Assembly: GCA_951802425.1 (NCBI GenBank) | Contig: OX637795.1 | Location: 4,072,501 to 4,136,500, forward strand | Length of the DNA: 64,000 bases | Origin: Clavaria fumosa | Taxonomy: Eukaryota > Basidiomycota > Agaricomycetes > Agaricales > Clavariaceae | Direction of reading: 5' to 3' | Shown: piece by piece, positions 23,375-35,251 of the stretch | Numbering within the stretch: position 1 is the first letter of the stretch | How the letters are laid out: each line of letters starts with the position of its first letter | Program-made: the position numbers and the translations under genes | Notes under the pieces: generated by a model | Told to the model about the DNA's origin: nothing | Database searches by the model: none | The model's input: only the letters and a program-made list of their open reading frames with translations

Positions 23375-24283
23375 TTAGGTCCGCCTAGAAGAAAAAAAAG
23401 GAAAAATGGTGGTTGGAATGCCGTACATTGACTGGAGCTCCCATCTCCTCACTAGTGCCCACTTACGTCGGCTATCACCGAGGAGATCGCCATTTTCTAT
23501 CTCGTGAGTTGTGGAGCGCGCCCTGGTGCATTGAACCCGCCAGAAACGTGACGGAGTGGGGTCAGGCTTCCATCTCTCTTCAAAGGGGATATGGCACGAT
23601 GGGCGTATCTTCGATAACCTGCGCACCCCCATTCGGAGATCACATACCCGACGAGCGGCCCGGAGGCGGAGCATTTGCTCAGGAACTCGAGGCGAGGCGC
23701 TGGGCTAATTCCGCCGCGCCGTAATACGGCCGAGATTGCAGAAGCTAGTTTTGAGCGGCAGGTTCAGGGACGCGGCGAACAGGAATTCGTTTTTCGTTCA
23801 AGTTTGGCCACTTGCGGCAGCGTTGATGATTGTCAAAGGGCCATTGGGACTTATGCTCTTTGAAGCTTGCAAGAGCGGCAAATTGAGAGACAACACACTG
23901 GCCGACTCGGAAGATTGAGAGTAAATAGGGTTGCCATTGGTTCTTGTACGACGAGACATGCCGACAACGCCCACACGGCGACCACGGAGGGTCAACACCG
24001 CTGGGGCTCTCTCTCAACCAAGAAAAAAAGCCCCATCCTATGAAAAGGCAACGAGCATACCGCATTCACGTCTATCGCTTAGCCCCAAAGGACGTATTTG
24101 TTCTTCAGCCTCGTTGACGGTCTCGAGGTCCTCGATCGCGCAACCCGTCCTGCTGGTTAGAGCAGGCGGACGGACCATTCGTCGAGATGCTTTTTGTAAG
24201 GCTGCGACAAAGCCATGCATCAGCTTTTTTGTCGAAGGGTAACGACGACGACGACTCACCTGTTGGTTGTTAAAAAGAACCAT
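23375..24283 (-). other. Possible upstream exons of the SET gene or a separate small gene
   Basis: Minus-strand blocks look coding but I recognise no domain. One (24283-24060) opens with ATG and reads CAIEDLETVNEAEEQIRPLG, ending at a good donor (G|GTATGC). Another (23998-23798) reads NPIYSQSSESASVLSLNL. A third (23640-23470) reads FEERWKPDPTPSRFWRVQC. They lie on the same strand as and directly upstream of the methyltransferase, so they may be its N-terminus. I could not join them in phase. Confidence 0.3.
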
Positions 24284-25039
24284 TCTTTACGATGGTCATT
24301 CTCTTATCAGGTGACCGGATATATCCGATTAAACTGCACAGCGAGGAAATAAAGCCGAGATGCCGAAAGGAAGGAATCACGAGGGAAGTCACGCGTGTCT
24401 GATTACCCATCCCCTGTGCATAAGCACTGTACTCAGCTGAGCGCTGATCGATGATCCCGTCGGAGCTAGAACGGTCATCTGGTGGACGGGATCAATAATG
24501 GTTCCGGGCGCCCCGGAAGCATCGCGTTGCACAGTGTTGGGCGTCTCTCACCCTAATTAGGAGATGAGGAAAGGAACACGCAGGGCTCCGATTGTCCGTG
24601 GTACCGTAAACACATACTAGAGGAGAGACGATATAGAGAAGATATGAAAAAGGCGGAAATCTCTCCAGCCGACCACGATGGTCCGGGAGTGATAATGCAC
24701 AAAACTAGTGGCAGGACGGGATAAAAGAACCTCTTTACGTTATGGTTGCGCGACATGGGATAATAGATGGAGAGGGAGAGTTGTTTGCAATGATGGAAGG
24801 GAGTGATTCACATTTAGTTAAAGAAAAAGAGGAAAAAAAGGAGCCTGTAGACGAGCCCGTGTAACCAGACCCTGTGCCTCTGCCTCCTCGAGCCAACGCA
24901 CAGTACCGCACTGACCACCCACCACCACCACCACCACCACCACATGAACTAGACACGGAAAAGGGAGGAGAGAAGAGGACCATAACAGCAGAGACCCGTT
25001 ACAAACGGTTCAACTGCCTTGGTAATCGTGGGTCATTCT
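24284..25039. other. Intergenic region with ACC microsatellite
   Basis: No gene with support. A CCA trinucleotide run lies at 24914-24942. It forms the downstream flank of the small secreted protein gene. Confidence 0.45.
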
Positions 25040-25328
25040 CTACCACGCCGCGCCCGAAGCTGGGGAAGCTGCCCGTTGCTAGAGAATTTGAGGTCCACGT
25101 CAGAGGGAGGAGAGACAAGAGCGATGTCATTGGAGAATAAGAACGTACTGCAATATCAATGGGCTCTGCGGAGGGAGCACGACGAGCAAGAGAATCTCCT
25201 GAGATGGGCTTTTTTTTGTTGTTAACGAGGGAACCGAATATCTCCAGGATCAAAGTACTCACGAGTGGAGATGCGATTGACGCCAATACGAGAGTCAAGA
25301 GGACTGCGAAAATGCTTTGGGTACGCAT
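25040..25328 (-). CDS. Small secreted protein, unknown function
   Basis: The ATG at 25328 opens a clear signal peptide (MRTQSIFAVLLTLVLASIAS) with a basic N-terminus, a leucine-rich core and a small-residue cleavage site. A 54-nt intron beginning GTGAGT and ending AAG keeps the frame and leads to ISGDSLARRAPSAEPIDIA, which has a dibasic (RR) site that Kex2-type proteases would cut. A second intron (GTACGT...CTCTAG, ~70 nt) leads to QRAASPASGAAW and a stop at 25040-25042. The product is about 57 residues before processing. Longer readings are possible if the second intron is spliced otherwise. No homologue is recognised; small size and secretion make an effector or cell-surface peptide possible, but that is speculation. 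Confidence 0.5.
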
Positions 25329-25628
25329 GATTTGTACGGGTGGATTGAATGAAAAACAGAGGAGGTGTCCTGGAGTAGAAGAGCGGTAGAGAGATAGGAA
25401 AAGGGGGTTAGAGAGAGAAGTTCTTTGAATAAGAGGAGGCGAGGAAGTCATCACCTTTTTATATATATTTCCACGATCGAAAATATCATCTCTCTTCTCT
25501 TTCTAAATTAGGTAAATGGTCTCAGGGGGTCTGTTAATACTTATTTTGGTTTCAACAATCAGGGTTAAAAAAAAGTGGTGTGCGTAATATTAGTTAACAA
25601 CAAGCGGGGTCATCTGCGAGCGACTCTC

Positions 25629-25680
25629 GTCGTTGTCGTTGTCATCGTCGTTGTCGTCGTCGTCGTCGGCGTCGTCGTCG
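25629..25680. repeat. CGT/GTC trinucleotide microsatellite
   Basis: About 52 bp of near-perfect CGT repeats, not inside a convincing gene. A longer, more complex CGT-rich array occurs at 54.1-54.7 kb. Confidence 0.85.
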
Positions 25681-26925
25681 CTTGGACATGAAGACATAAA
25701 GAGTGTTTACATTCCCGGAAGCTGTGCGTTACCAGATCTGCGCAGACACGCCCAGCAGCGGTTATTCTCTCACACTTTCGTCTTCCCTACCGACGCGTCT
25801 CCTCTACCAAACTCATTTGTTGGGGTTATCAAGCGCTCACGGATCCAGCTCGAAAATTCCTTCTTCAGACATTCGGAATCAAACAAAAAAAAAACAAAGA
25901 ATGAACAAACAAACAAACAACGGTGGTTCTTTTAGTGAAGGTTTCCTTCGGTCGACGGGTGTCGTAGAAGCAAAGCAACCTGTGCATCCCCGCAGCACGA
26001 TGATTACTACTGAGCAACAATTGCATGCACGCCTGCAACGACAACCGCCGCGATAATGGCTCCACTTCCGTATCCGTTGCCTCTTCCTCCCTCTTTTTCT
26101 TTGGGGTCATAACCGCTCAAAAGCCGTCTCGATAATTCACAACAGTGAATAAGGGAACTCCACGCCACCATGTCACCACCCTATTCGGACTTGAGTGGGG
26201 CAGTGCGGCAAGGAGGCTGTCAAAGGCGTGTGTAAGACGTGTACACGAGCTCGAGGCACCCAAACCTCTGTCTCGCAATTAAAGCTATTAAAGCCTTGCC
26301 TCGCAGGGCTGCAGCAAAGGACGCTTTCGGAAGTCAGACTTTTTAGCATATCGTTCATGACATGCGTGACACATAAACCCCGCTCTCCGACGGCCGACGT
26401 ATCCAACACAGTGTTACTCCCAGTTCCCAAGTACCGACAATAGTTACGGATCTCAGGTTGTGGGGCGATGTTACTGTGTGAGAGGAGAAGCAACACAATG
26501 ATGCACGCGAACAAAGAAACCTGCGCGATAAGAGACCATTGGTAACCGTCCCATCCGGACACCCCGCGTACTGTATCTCCAATCACCGGTGGATCTCTGC
26601 TCAAAATTCACCCCCCCCCCAACCCCCGTGACGAACTTGTGTGGCGTGATTCGGCTGCGAAGAATTTCACCTCTCAAAAAAACCAACGATTGATTGAACT
26701 CTATCATCGACACTGCGTGATCATTGATCCAAAAGTCTGAGTTTCGCATTGGCAGCATTCGCATTGGTCAGGGTTGAGCACGTGATCTGGTGATCTTATG
26801 TCATTACTGACATAAGCGATTCGCGCCTCTCGCTTGTCACCAAAGTACCAGTGATCCCCCCTGTGGGTGTGCGTCCGGCCCAGCGATATAACTACTACTA
26901 CCTGAACGCGACGACGCGGGTATCG
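25681..26925. other. Intergenic region upstream of the kinase gene
   Basis: No gene with support on either strand. Open frames here have no recognisable domain and no consistent splice sites. It includes an A-rich run (25880-25925) and a C-run near 26610. The kinase promoter should lie in the last few hundred bases. Confidence 0.45.
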
Positions 26926-29039
26926 ATGAAAAGTTTTTCTCTCAACGTGAAAGATGCTCTTCTGCCGCAACCGCCTAGCTTCTGCAAGAAGCGCGCGTAC
27001 GAGATACATGGTATGCTCGGGCAAGGCACTTTCGGCAAAGTAATGGTACCGTGGTCTCTCCTCTAATATGTTTCTTGCAAAATGCTGACTTGAAGCGTTT
27101 TGGTGGATGTCGGATTTGTTGGTGTTTGGGTTAGCGAGCGACATGGCACGTACCCTCAAGTCAAGTTGGCGTCGCAGAGCATGGCGCGCGCTCTCGGGAC
27201 CCAATACCGACCACCGCCACGCCCGTTACATCCCACCCATCGCTTGTCAACCTACTCTTGCACCCGCTCAACCATGATGTGCTCCTTGGACAGCAGGGGA
27301 TCGACCCAGATAGCGGTATCATGATAGAGGTCGCAGTCAAGGTCATCCCTAAGAAGAAGGTCAAGGGCAACGAGCAGACCGTTTGGAGCGAAATGGAGGT
27401 CCTGCGCGGTCTTGAGCATCCGAACATCGTGCGCGTCCTTGCCATTTGACACGCTCATCCTCGACCTGTATGTAACCCCCCTTTTTTACGAATCAAAGGT
27501 CAAATTCTACGAGTGGTTCGAGTCGCGCACCAAGTATTATCTGTCCTTCGAGCTCGCCACGGGTGGGGAACTGTTTGACCGTATAATCGAACGGGGTAAA
27601 TTTACAGAGATGGATGCCGTCGGCGTCGTCCGGTTCGCATCCTTCCCCTCCATGTCCTAGCTTTGTCATCTCATATGACTAGCTCAATACTTCTCGGCGT
27701 TACGTATCTCCACGATCATGATATCGTGCACCGCGACCTGAAGTGCGTATCTATGACCCCCTTTCTGTCGCCTGTTGTCTCATCCATCACATCTTTCCCA
27801 GACCGGAAAATATTTTGTATCGCACGAGGGACGCGACGAGCGACGTCGTCATTGCCGATTTTGGCATGTACATCCTGCCCGCCCTTTGTTAACCCGTCCA
27901 TTCACGTGCGCTGATCCCGGAATGTTTGTTTTCCTTGCTCTGGCTTGTGGCTATGCGCTACATCCCTAGCGCAAAACATCTTCACTCCTCGGACGAGCAG
28001 CTCCACTCGCTTGCCGGCAGCCTAGGGTATGTCGCCCCTGAGGTCCTGAACAAGCTCGGGCACGGGAAGCCCGTCGACATCTGGGCTATAGGGTGTGTCA
28101 CCATCTCTCTTCCTTGGCCCATGGAAGTTATTTCACACCCAACTTGTCCCTTGCAGTGTGATCACTTACGTCCTGCTATGCGGCTACGCGCCGTTCAGGG
28201 CCAACGACACGGCCGACATCGTCAGGGAGACGACGGAGGCTAAAGTCGAGTTCCAGGAACGATATTGGAAGCCCGTTTCTAATGAAGGCAAGTCCCCCTT
28301 TCCTCACGCTCCAGCCTCCATTAACACACCAACAAACAAAAAACCAGCGAAAGACTTTATCCGTGCACTGCTCAATCCCAACCCGCTGAAACGGCCCACC
28401 GCGTCCGCGGCGCTGAAGGACCACTGGCTGACCACGCACCAGCCATCGACGGAGCACGACCTCGGCGCGGGGCTGCGCGACAACGTGGACGCGCGGCGGC
28501 GGTGGCGCGCGGCGATCGCCTCGGCGCGCGCGATCAGCCGGCTGCGCTCGGGTGTGGCGTCGGGCAGCGACATCTCGGGTGCGATTCGGCGCGGCACAAG
28601 CACGAGCACGAGCAGCGCGGGCGAGGGCTGGCGCAACGGCGCGGCGGGCCGCGCGGCTGAGGATGACCGCGGGTGTGGCCCGCCGTGCTCGGTGGGTGCG
28701 GCCGCTGCTGCTGCGACGGCGGCGGCGGCGGAGGAGGAGGAGGAGACGGCGGACTCGAAACGGGATCCGCCGCCGCGTGTGGAAGAAAAGAACGAGCATG
28801 TCCTTGTGACGTCGCCGCCGCTGGAGGACGAGTCGAAGCCCGCCCCTTCGTCGGGTGGGGACAAGCGCGTGTCGCGGCCCCCCGTGTTGGAGGAGCTGGA
28901 CATGCCAGGCTCGTTCGGCCCGCTATCTTCGCGCCAGGAAAACGGAAACGGGACTGGAAATGGAAATGGAAATGGAAATGGAAACGGAACGGGAACAGAA
29001 AAATCATGGGGCGATCTGTTCTCTAAGCTCGGGTTATAG
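26926..29039 (+). CDS. Calcium/calmodulin-dependent protein kinase, CaMKI-like
   Basis: A cytosolic Ser/Thr kinase of the fungal CaMKI type. Eight exons fit in phase: 26926-27045, 27135-27428, 27499-27632, 27683-27742, 27802-27867, 27970-28092, 28157-28287, 28348-29039, giving 539 residues. Kinase motifs: glycine loop GQGTFG (32-37), VAVK lysine 109, HRDLKPEN (catalytic Asp 201), DFG (222-224), GYVAPEV, and [19 protein letters not shown]. The N-lobe holds a ~60-residue insert between the glycine loop and VAVK. The kinase domain ends near WLTTHQPS (~355). The rest is a long low-complexity tail: alanine and glutamate runs, then Asn-Gly repeats from GGAAAT tandem DNA, ending DLFSKLGL. Exon 7 ends in a GC donor (AG|GCAAGT), the consensus form for GC-AG introns. 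The RWRAAI segment after the kinase core resembles the autoinhibitory/calmodulin-binding position. Confidence 0.92.
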
Positions 29040-31533
29040 GACGGTCTTCTTGTATTTTTGTGCTTTTAGATATCATATATAATTGTCTATTTCATGTGGT
29101 CCCTGGAGTACCCCTCAGAGATTGAAGAAGCAAACTAGGGTCACCAACACCGCACAAGTTGGCTTCATCTCTCGGACGGGTCGCAGTAGCCCAGCCCATC
29201 GCACACTGGGCGGGGTCTCTTCCTGCAATTGTCACAAATTCAGACAGCAGAGATAATCCATTCAATGAGACACTCATGGCTCATGGTTACACTGAGCATT
29301 ACACACTTTTTTTGCGAAAGGCTGGAGTATTTCTCAGGGTGGCAGAGATTGAAGTACGTCGCCGAGGGAAGCTACGGTCATTAATTAACAACACAGATCG
29401 AAAGAGTCATATTACTTCAAAAAATATCAAACTTGGGGCATCCGTGGCGCTTTCGTAGCAAAACCAACCGTGAAGGATGGCAGAGTCGTATCCCACTGTC
29501 CTCCGAGAACACTAAAAAAAAGCCAAACATGTCGGTTCGCATAAAAAATATCTCAACGAGACAAAATTACGTGTAGACGTTGCGCAACATGGGGCTCCCA
29601 ACCCTCACGAACTCGGCAACAGACATTTCAGCGGTGCCATAGCACACGCCGTCCTCTTGGGTAGTAGCATCACGCGGGTCGGGTTTGAACTACCAGCCAC
29701 CAAGCGTCAATACCATGATGATGGTGCTATCGCGCGGGACAACATAGCGCCTGGCGTTGTCGGACGAGACTGATGATCCGGGGACGGGGGGCGGACAGGC
29801 CAGTCACGGTATCTGCGGGCAAGCTGGTGGTCGGATCTGGCAGTTGATTTGATTGGGATTATTAAGAGAAATGTCGGGAGCTTCGGCGGGGGGAGGCTCG
29901 CACCGCAGGTCGGTGCTGGCCAGGCCTCCTAGGGCTGTATATTTTGCTTGTGGGGGGCCGCAATCCGCAAAGGAGACTGAATCCAGAGGAATCGACCATG
30001 AGGGACGTTGCACCTCCGTCGCGGGTGGAACTTTTGTGATCGAGATGGTCGGATCTGGCAGTTGATTTGAGTGGGATTATTAAGAGAAGCATGGGGAGCT
30101 TCGGCGGGGGGAGGCTCGCATAGCGGGTCGGTGCTGGCCAGGCCACCTGGGGCTGTATGTTTTGCTTTTTGGGGGCCGCGATCCGCAAAGGAGACTGGAT
30201 CCAGAGAAATCGACCATAAGGAACGTTGCACCTCCGTCGCGGGTGGAACTCTTGTGGTCGTGATTTCATCCGCGTAACTGGTAGTCGTAGACTTCCTCTA
30301 ATTTTGCCACACGGGGTTGAATAATCCACCAGGAACACTGGGGAAAATGCCCTGTTGGGTTCGAGACCACATCGCGACGTCTGGATATTGTCATTTGATG
30401 AAGTTTCATCAATAACCAATCAATATCTACGCAGAATTTCACACTTACGGAAGATAAATCCCCAGGAAAGTGCCGTCTCGAGATGCATCCGGGCTGAGAT
30501 CTACGCCATGGCCAAAGCTACCCACTAGTCCCGGCATGGTAGAGATTATTTGGTCCCGGTAGAGTTATCGCCGCTAAGGTGAATAATATGAGACAAGGAA
30601 GCCAGATAACGACGTGTTACGCACGAAACGCGTTGTTTACGCTTCTCTACTAATTGTAGCCATAGTTCCCCGCCAAATTGTAATCCGACGACGAAGTCCG
30701 ATCGTATGTTGAGGAAGCAGAGGGATCATAGCTATTGGGGAGTTAAAAGTGTAGAGGTACAAAGGCAAGGCAACGCACTATCCTGGCTCGGAGAGTGCTA
30801 GGAAAGGCAACAAGAATATAACCCTGGCTGAACGACATCGCCATTTGTATTGCCTGGAATGGCGCGCCCATCCTAACTGTTACCTCATCAGAGTGAATGC
30901 TTGGCCAGAAATCCAGATCAGAAAAACAAGCACAGCATAGCTCTTATCGTCAAACCCGTCAGTGGGAGCTTGAGGATGTCGCCTCGTTCGTAGCCTCCCT
31001 TCAATGATCGCCAGTTGCCATTAGCATTACTGACGGTCAAGGCGTTCGAGAGACAATCTTTGAGTAGCAAGACTACGGCCAGAAACTTAGTGAGGGGTGG
31101 TAAACATGGTGGTAAACATGCAAGTTCGGACGGCGCGTCCTTAGGGAGGCGAGCAGCGAGCTAGACGTGTAGGGTTGCAAAAGATCATACAGTATGAAAA
31201 TCATGTGAATATCAGCAAGGAGGTTTTGTTTTTTGAATTTCTCCCTGACGTCGCTGGCGTTGGCAATACTATGCCGTGAGCATGTCATTGCAAGTGCTTT
31301 TTCCCTGTGTATGGCAGGAAATTGAGCTGCAGGGGTATAAAGACAAATGTGTCAACCACGGACGACCGAACCTCCGCTCCCCAACCGTCCAGCCTATATC
31401 TGTTACAGTGGAAAAAGAAAAAGATGAGTCTTCGAAAGAGGCAAGTTGAAGACATCAAGAAAGCGATCACAGCGCAGTATGGAAGAGAACGAATAGATAA
31501 AGAAGAGGAGGGGACAAGTCCCAAGCCTCTGGT
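29040..31533. other. Large intergenic region with a tandem duplication
   Basis: Lies between the 3' end of the kinase gene and the 3' end of ATG4. Apart from the ~218-bp duplication (29828-30264) I see only one coding-like minus-strand phrase (29760-29585) reading RRYVVPRDSTIIMVLTLGGW, a stop, then FKPDPRDATTQEDGVCYGTA. It may be a decayed gene; no family is recognised. Nothing is supported from 30420 to 31533. Confidence 0.4.
29828..30264. repeat. Two tandem copies of a ~218-bp unit
   Basis: The unit beginning GGTCGGATCTGGCAGTTGAT starts at about 29829 and again at about 30047. The copies differ at roughly one base in ten, with small indels, and both contain CTTCGGCGGGGGGAGGCTCGC and AATCGACCAT. 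No conserved reading frame is evident. Confidence 0.8.
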
Positions 31534-34500
31534 TTAATCCCACACACCCTTGACACCGCCGCTCTGTGTGCGACCGCCATCTCGTGCGCGAGCCATATGC
31601 ATTCGTTTCGGTCTGTCTGGCCGATTGCTGAACTCCGGCGAGTGTGGCGGAGACTGGCTGAACTCATCCGAGGACCTCGGGAACGGAAATTGCGTGGTTG
31701 GAGCCGTCACAACCGCCACGGATGCCCTTTTACCTCGCTTGGCCTTCTTCCTCTCAGCACCAGCACCACCAACACCGCTGCCGCCACTGCTGAAACTCGC
31801 AGTCCCTTGGGATAACACTGGGTCCACAGACGGGGGCACCTCCTGGAGCGGGGAAGGTAACGAAGGGTCCACCCATTCATCGTCGTCCCCGTGTTCCTCG
31901 TATTCATTGAGCGGCTCATCTTGCCTGGATTCCCGCTCCACCTTTTGCACCGTGGGTCGTTCAGAAGTTTCCAGGTCGTACGAGGTCCTGGACGACCCGC
32001 CTCCGGGTGTAAATGGCCGCATCGGGTCGGAATCTTCTTCCGTGTCTGGGTCCACCGAGGACTTGCTACCCTGCTTTGGAGACGGAGGCCCATAATACTC
32101 TTCTCCACGCGGGTCCTCGTCAAAATTGTCATTATCCGGCTCTGGGTGGTCAACTTCCTGATCTTCTGGCTCTTTGTGCATTTGGAGCTCCACGTCATCA
32201 GGCTCAGACATAGACTCGAGACCAAAATCATCATCCGATCCAAAGACAGGCGGCTCATCTTGTATCGTAAAAATGGTCTTGTGATTCGCGGACAACTACA
32301 GTGCCCATCCAATCAGGTTGTGGAGAAAGAAAAGACCCAACAAAGCGGCTGGAAATTTTACTCACCTCACTCACTCTGGCCCTGAAATCAACCCAGTCCT
32401 GCTCATCCTTGCACAAGAAGCCGATGAGCATACTTGGATCCAGCGCGCTCAACGGCATCTTGCGGACGCGCTCACAATGGAACGTCTTGAGCTCCGCTAC
32501 GGAGTACGCGCTCACGAGATGCATCTGCAGCTCGTCCAGCTGTGCCTCGATCGCGGATAGTTCGCGTGATCCCATCGTCTCCGAGTAGGACCCCGCGCCG
32601 GACGCAAACGTCTGTAAGCGCGCATGTGACGACGACGATGCCTGGCGTGCGTCAGTTGTCCCGCGTATTGCCTGGGGCTCCTGGGACGACGCGTGCGAGT
32701 GCGAGCTCTCGCTGTTGGAGGACGATGTGGAGAGTTGGTGTTGCAGCGGCGAGGGCGACGCCGGAACGTGGTTGCTCAGAGTGGAGCTCGTCGTTTTCAC
32801 GGAGGAGGGTGGAGATGTGGGTGATCGGACATGGTTACTTGGCTTCCTACGACTGCCCTCTGATTCATAATCGGACAGGTCCTCAGAGGGGGTCGTGGTA
32901 CGCTTCCACTGGTTCAGTGATGAGGAAGGTGGCATCCGAAGCGGGATGGTTGGCCGGGTGTGGTGCGGATCAAGGTAGAATAGATTCTCGGCTTGCGAAC
33001 CGACAAAATAATACGATGAAGAAGGTCTGCCGCCTGCAATCCCGACAGACTGAGGGAAAGTGTACAACGCCTATTTTCTCAAATGAGTAATGGAACAGAT
33101 AAGGGATGCTTTGAACGCGCCTTAATGGTGTCATGATAAATCGGATTAACTCCATCGATACCCAGTCTCATCCCAATTAGTACAAGCACGGATCGGCCTC
33201 CCCAAGACAACACATGCGGCTTGCGATAGCTCAACAATTCGCCATCGTAATTCGACGCAGCATAGACATCAGATTGGAAAATTACACTGTCTGAGGCCAC
33301 AGACACGCCAATACCGGCGCCAGGGAACGCTTGTGTGAGTCTCCTGTGCAGGAATAAGTCAGAACTGAAATGAACCCAAAAGGGGACGAAACTACTTGAG
33401 GGCGCCGGCTGCCACACTGGGACCGAACCATTGCCCGACGTCTGTACCAAGCTCCTTCCCAGCTAGCGCCATACGATGCACACTGAAAGGAGCCGCTGGA
33501 GAGGGCGTGTCAAAAAACCAAGTCAATATTTGGATATAAGTCGCGTAGTCTGGCGAGTAGACAAGTTGAGATGGAGGGTTCCATGCTATGGCCCAGGATT
33601 ACAATTCTCCTGAAAGAAAGGACACAGACGACGACACACCTCGTCCAAGATGAAGCTGCATCAGGGCGTTTGCCAACAGTGACTGGCCCGTCCTCAACAT
33701 ACAACCCCATCCGGCATCACTCGTCCAACATTTTTCACCGCTGTTCCACGGCCATCGTTTCGTCTGAAAGTTCACCGCAGCGTCGCGACATTGATCCGGG
33801 TCTGTCGCAGACGCCTCGAGCGTGTCGAGACTTGAATCGCGTATAGGGGTAAAGTGTGATCGATACGTGACCCAGACTCTGGACGTAAAATCGGCATAGA
33901 AAGCTGGAGGCCAGCTCGCTGAAGAGAATACTTTTGAGGAATGCGAAGGAGAGGTCACAAGGGAAGTCGAAGTTGGAGATGAGAAGTAATGCGCTGGGAA
34001 AGACGATGGCGGTTCCGTGGGGGGCGACGACGACAATGATGATGACGAACGGTAAGAGGGCGCACGTCGCGAATCGGCAGAGCCGCGGCGTGAGATAGTC
34101 GACGTCGTGGGCGTGATTGGTGAAGTTGGCTCATAGCCAGAATGTTGTACGCCAAGTAGCCATATTGGCTCAGGGGACTTGTAAGGAGACGCGTCCGTGT
34201 CTAACAGATATCTGAAAGCCTTGTCAAGTTGTCCCTTTCCATGCCTCGCGGCTGTGAGGAGCGGATTTGATTTTGCTTTCGCTGGGCTCGATATGGAGGC
34301 CACAGCAATTTGTGTTTGAGACAGGAGAGCTGGGAGAGTCAGGTCCGTGGCGGATGAGCTAAACGTATGCTGGAACCAGCCCGAAAGGCGGTTCGGAATG
34401 TCGCCGATCTTCGTGCTACTGCTTGAGTAAGAAGAGGAGGTATGAATGGATAGGGTGAGCGGTGAATCTGACACCGGTCGCTCTGACACAGGACGCTCAG

Positions 34501-34885
34501 AGCGAGTGCGGACGCGCGGAATGGGAATCGGGGCGGGGCTCGCTGGCTCAACGATGATTGGCGGCTCGTCCATTGCGTTATCGTGCGGAGTGGAGGCGAC
34601 ATCGAAGGGTTTGTCGTTGTCGCTGATGTTTGGGCTGATGTTCGGGCTGCTGGCGCTGGTACTTGTGGTGCTACTGTTGGTCTGTGCGTCTCTGCCAAAG
34701 ACGAGTAGCTTGGAAGATTTCCTGTACTGTCGGGAAGCGTTGCTGGTAGTGCTCGGATCCGACGTAGGTGAGGGGATGGTTCGCGCCTGGTCGCGACCCT
34801 GCTTCTGGAAGAATTTGGGAAGCTTGCCTGAGTTGGATGTCGGCACTGAAGATGGAGATGGCGAGGGTCGACGGGTCGAGGTCAT
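31534..34885 (-). CDS. ATG4: Autophagy cysteine protease ATG4
   Basis: Atg4 cuts the C-terminus of Atg8 before lipidation and later releases it from membranes. Five exons fit in phase: 34885-33640, 33585-33396, 33343-33121, 33070-32366, 32295-31534, for 1041 residues. A Ser/Pro-rich N-terminal extension (to ~340) precedes the C54 peptidase core: [20 protein letters not shown], then [19 protein letters not shown] with catalytic Cys about 395, [39 protein letters not shown] and [12 protein letters not shown] with catalytic Asp about 587 and His about 589. Exon 4 continues after the DPHH motif with a Ser-rich insert, then [19 protein letters not shown]. Exon 5 is an acidic tail with a basic patch ([11 protein letters not shown]). 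All catalytic residues are present. The intron after exon 3 appears to use a GC donor (AAG|GCGCGT). The large size is due to the N- and C-terminal extensions. Confidence 0.93.
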
Positions 34886-35251
34886 CGTTGGTGGCGACGA
34901 CGATGGTGTCGAGAGCGGGGACGTGCAAATGTTGTTCGTCGGGCAAATGAGTAATGTCGATCACTGCAAGGACAAGGAGTGAGATGCCGGAATGCCGGAA
35001 GACGGAAACTCAATATTCAATCTCAGATATCCGCGAAGGTATCTCCGCGTGCTCCAGAATAAATCATTCGCGGGGTGCTAAGATGAAGGTTGGGGTCACG
35101 AAACATGGAGTTTGATGCGCACTGAAATTCTTCTCAAACGTGAAATGGGATTTCGCTCCGTAGTTTGGTATAAGCATAGTTAGTGTGATACAATAAATCG
35201 AAAAATTACTCCCATAACCATAAATCCCAGCAATGGTGCAAATTCCCCGCT
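34886..35251. other. Intergenic: ATG4 5' side and Rab gene 3' side
   Basis: 366 bp with no gene. It should contain the ATG4 promoter (both neighbours read minus) and the terminator of the Rab gene. No motif stands out. Confidence 0.5.

Noticed and set aside
28176..29007. Long minus-strand Arg/Pro-rich frames
   Set aside because: They are shadows of the GC-rich last exon of the CaMKI gene.
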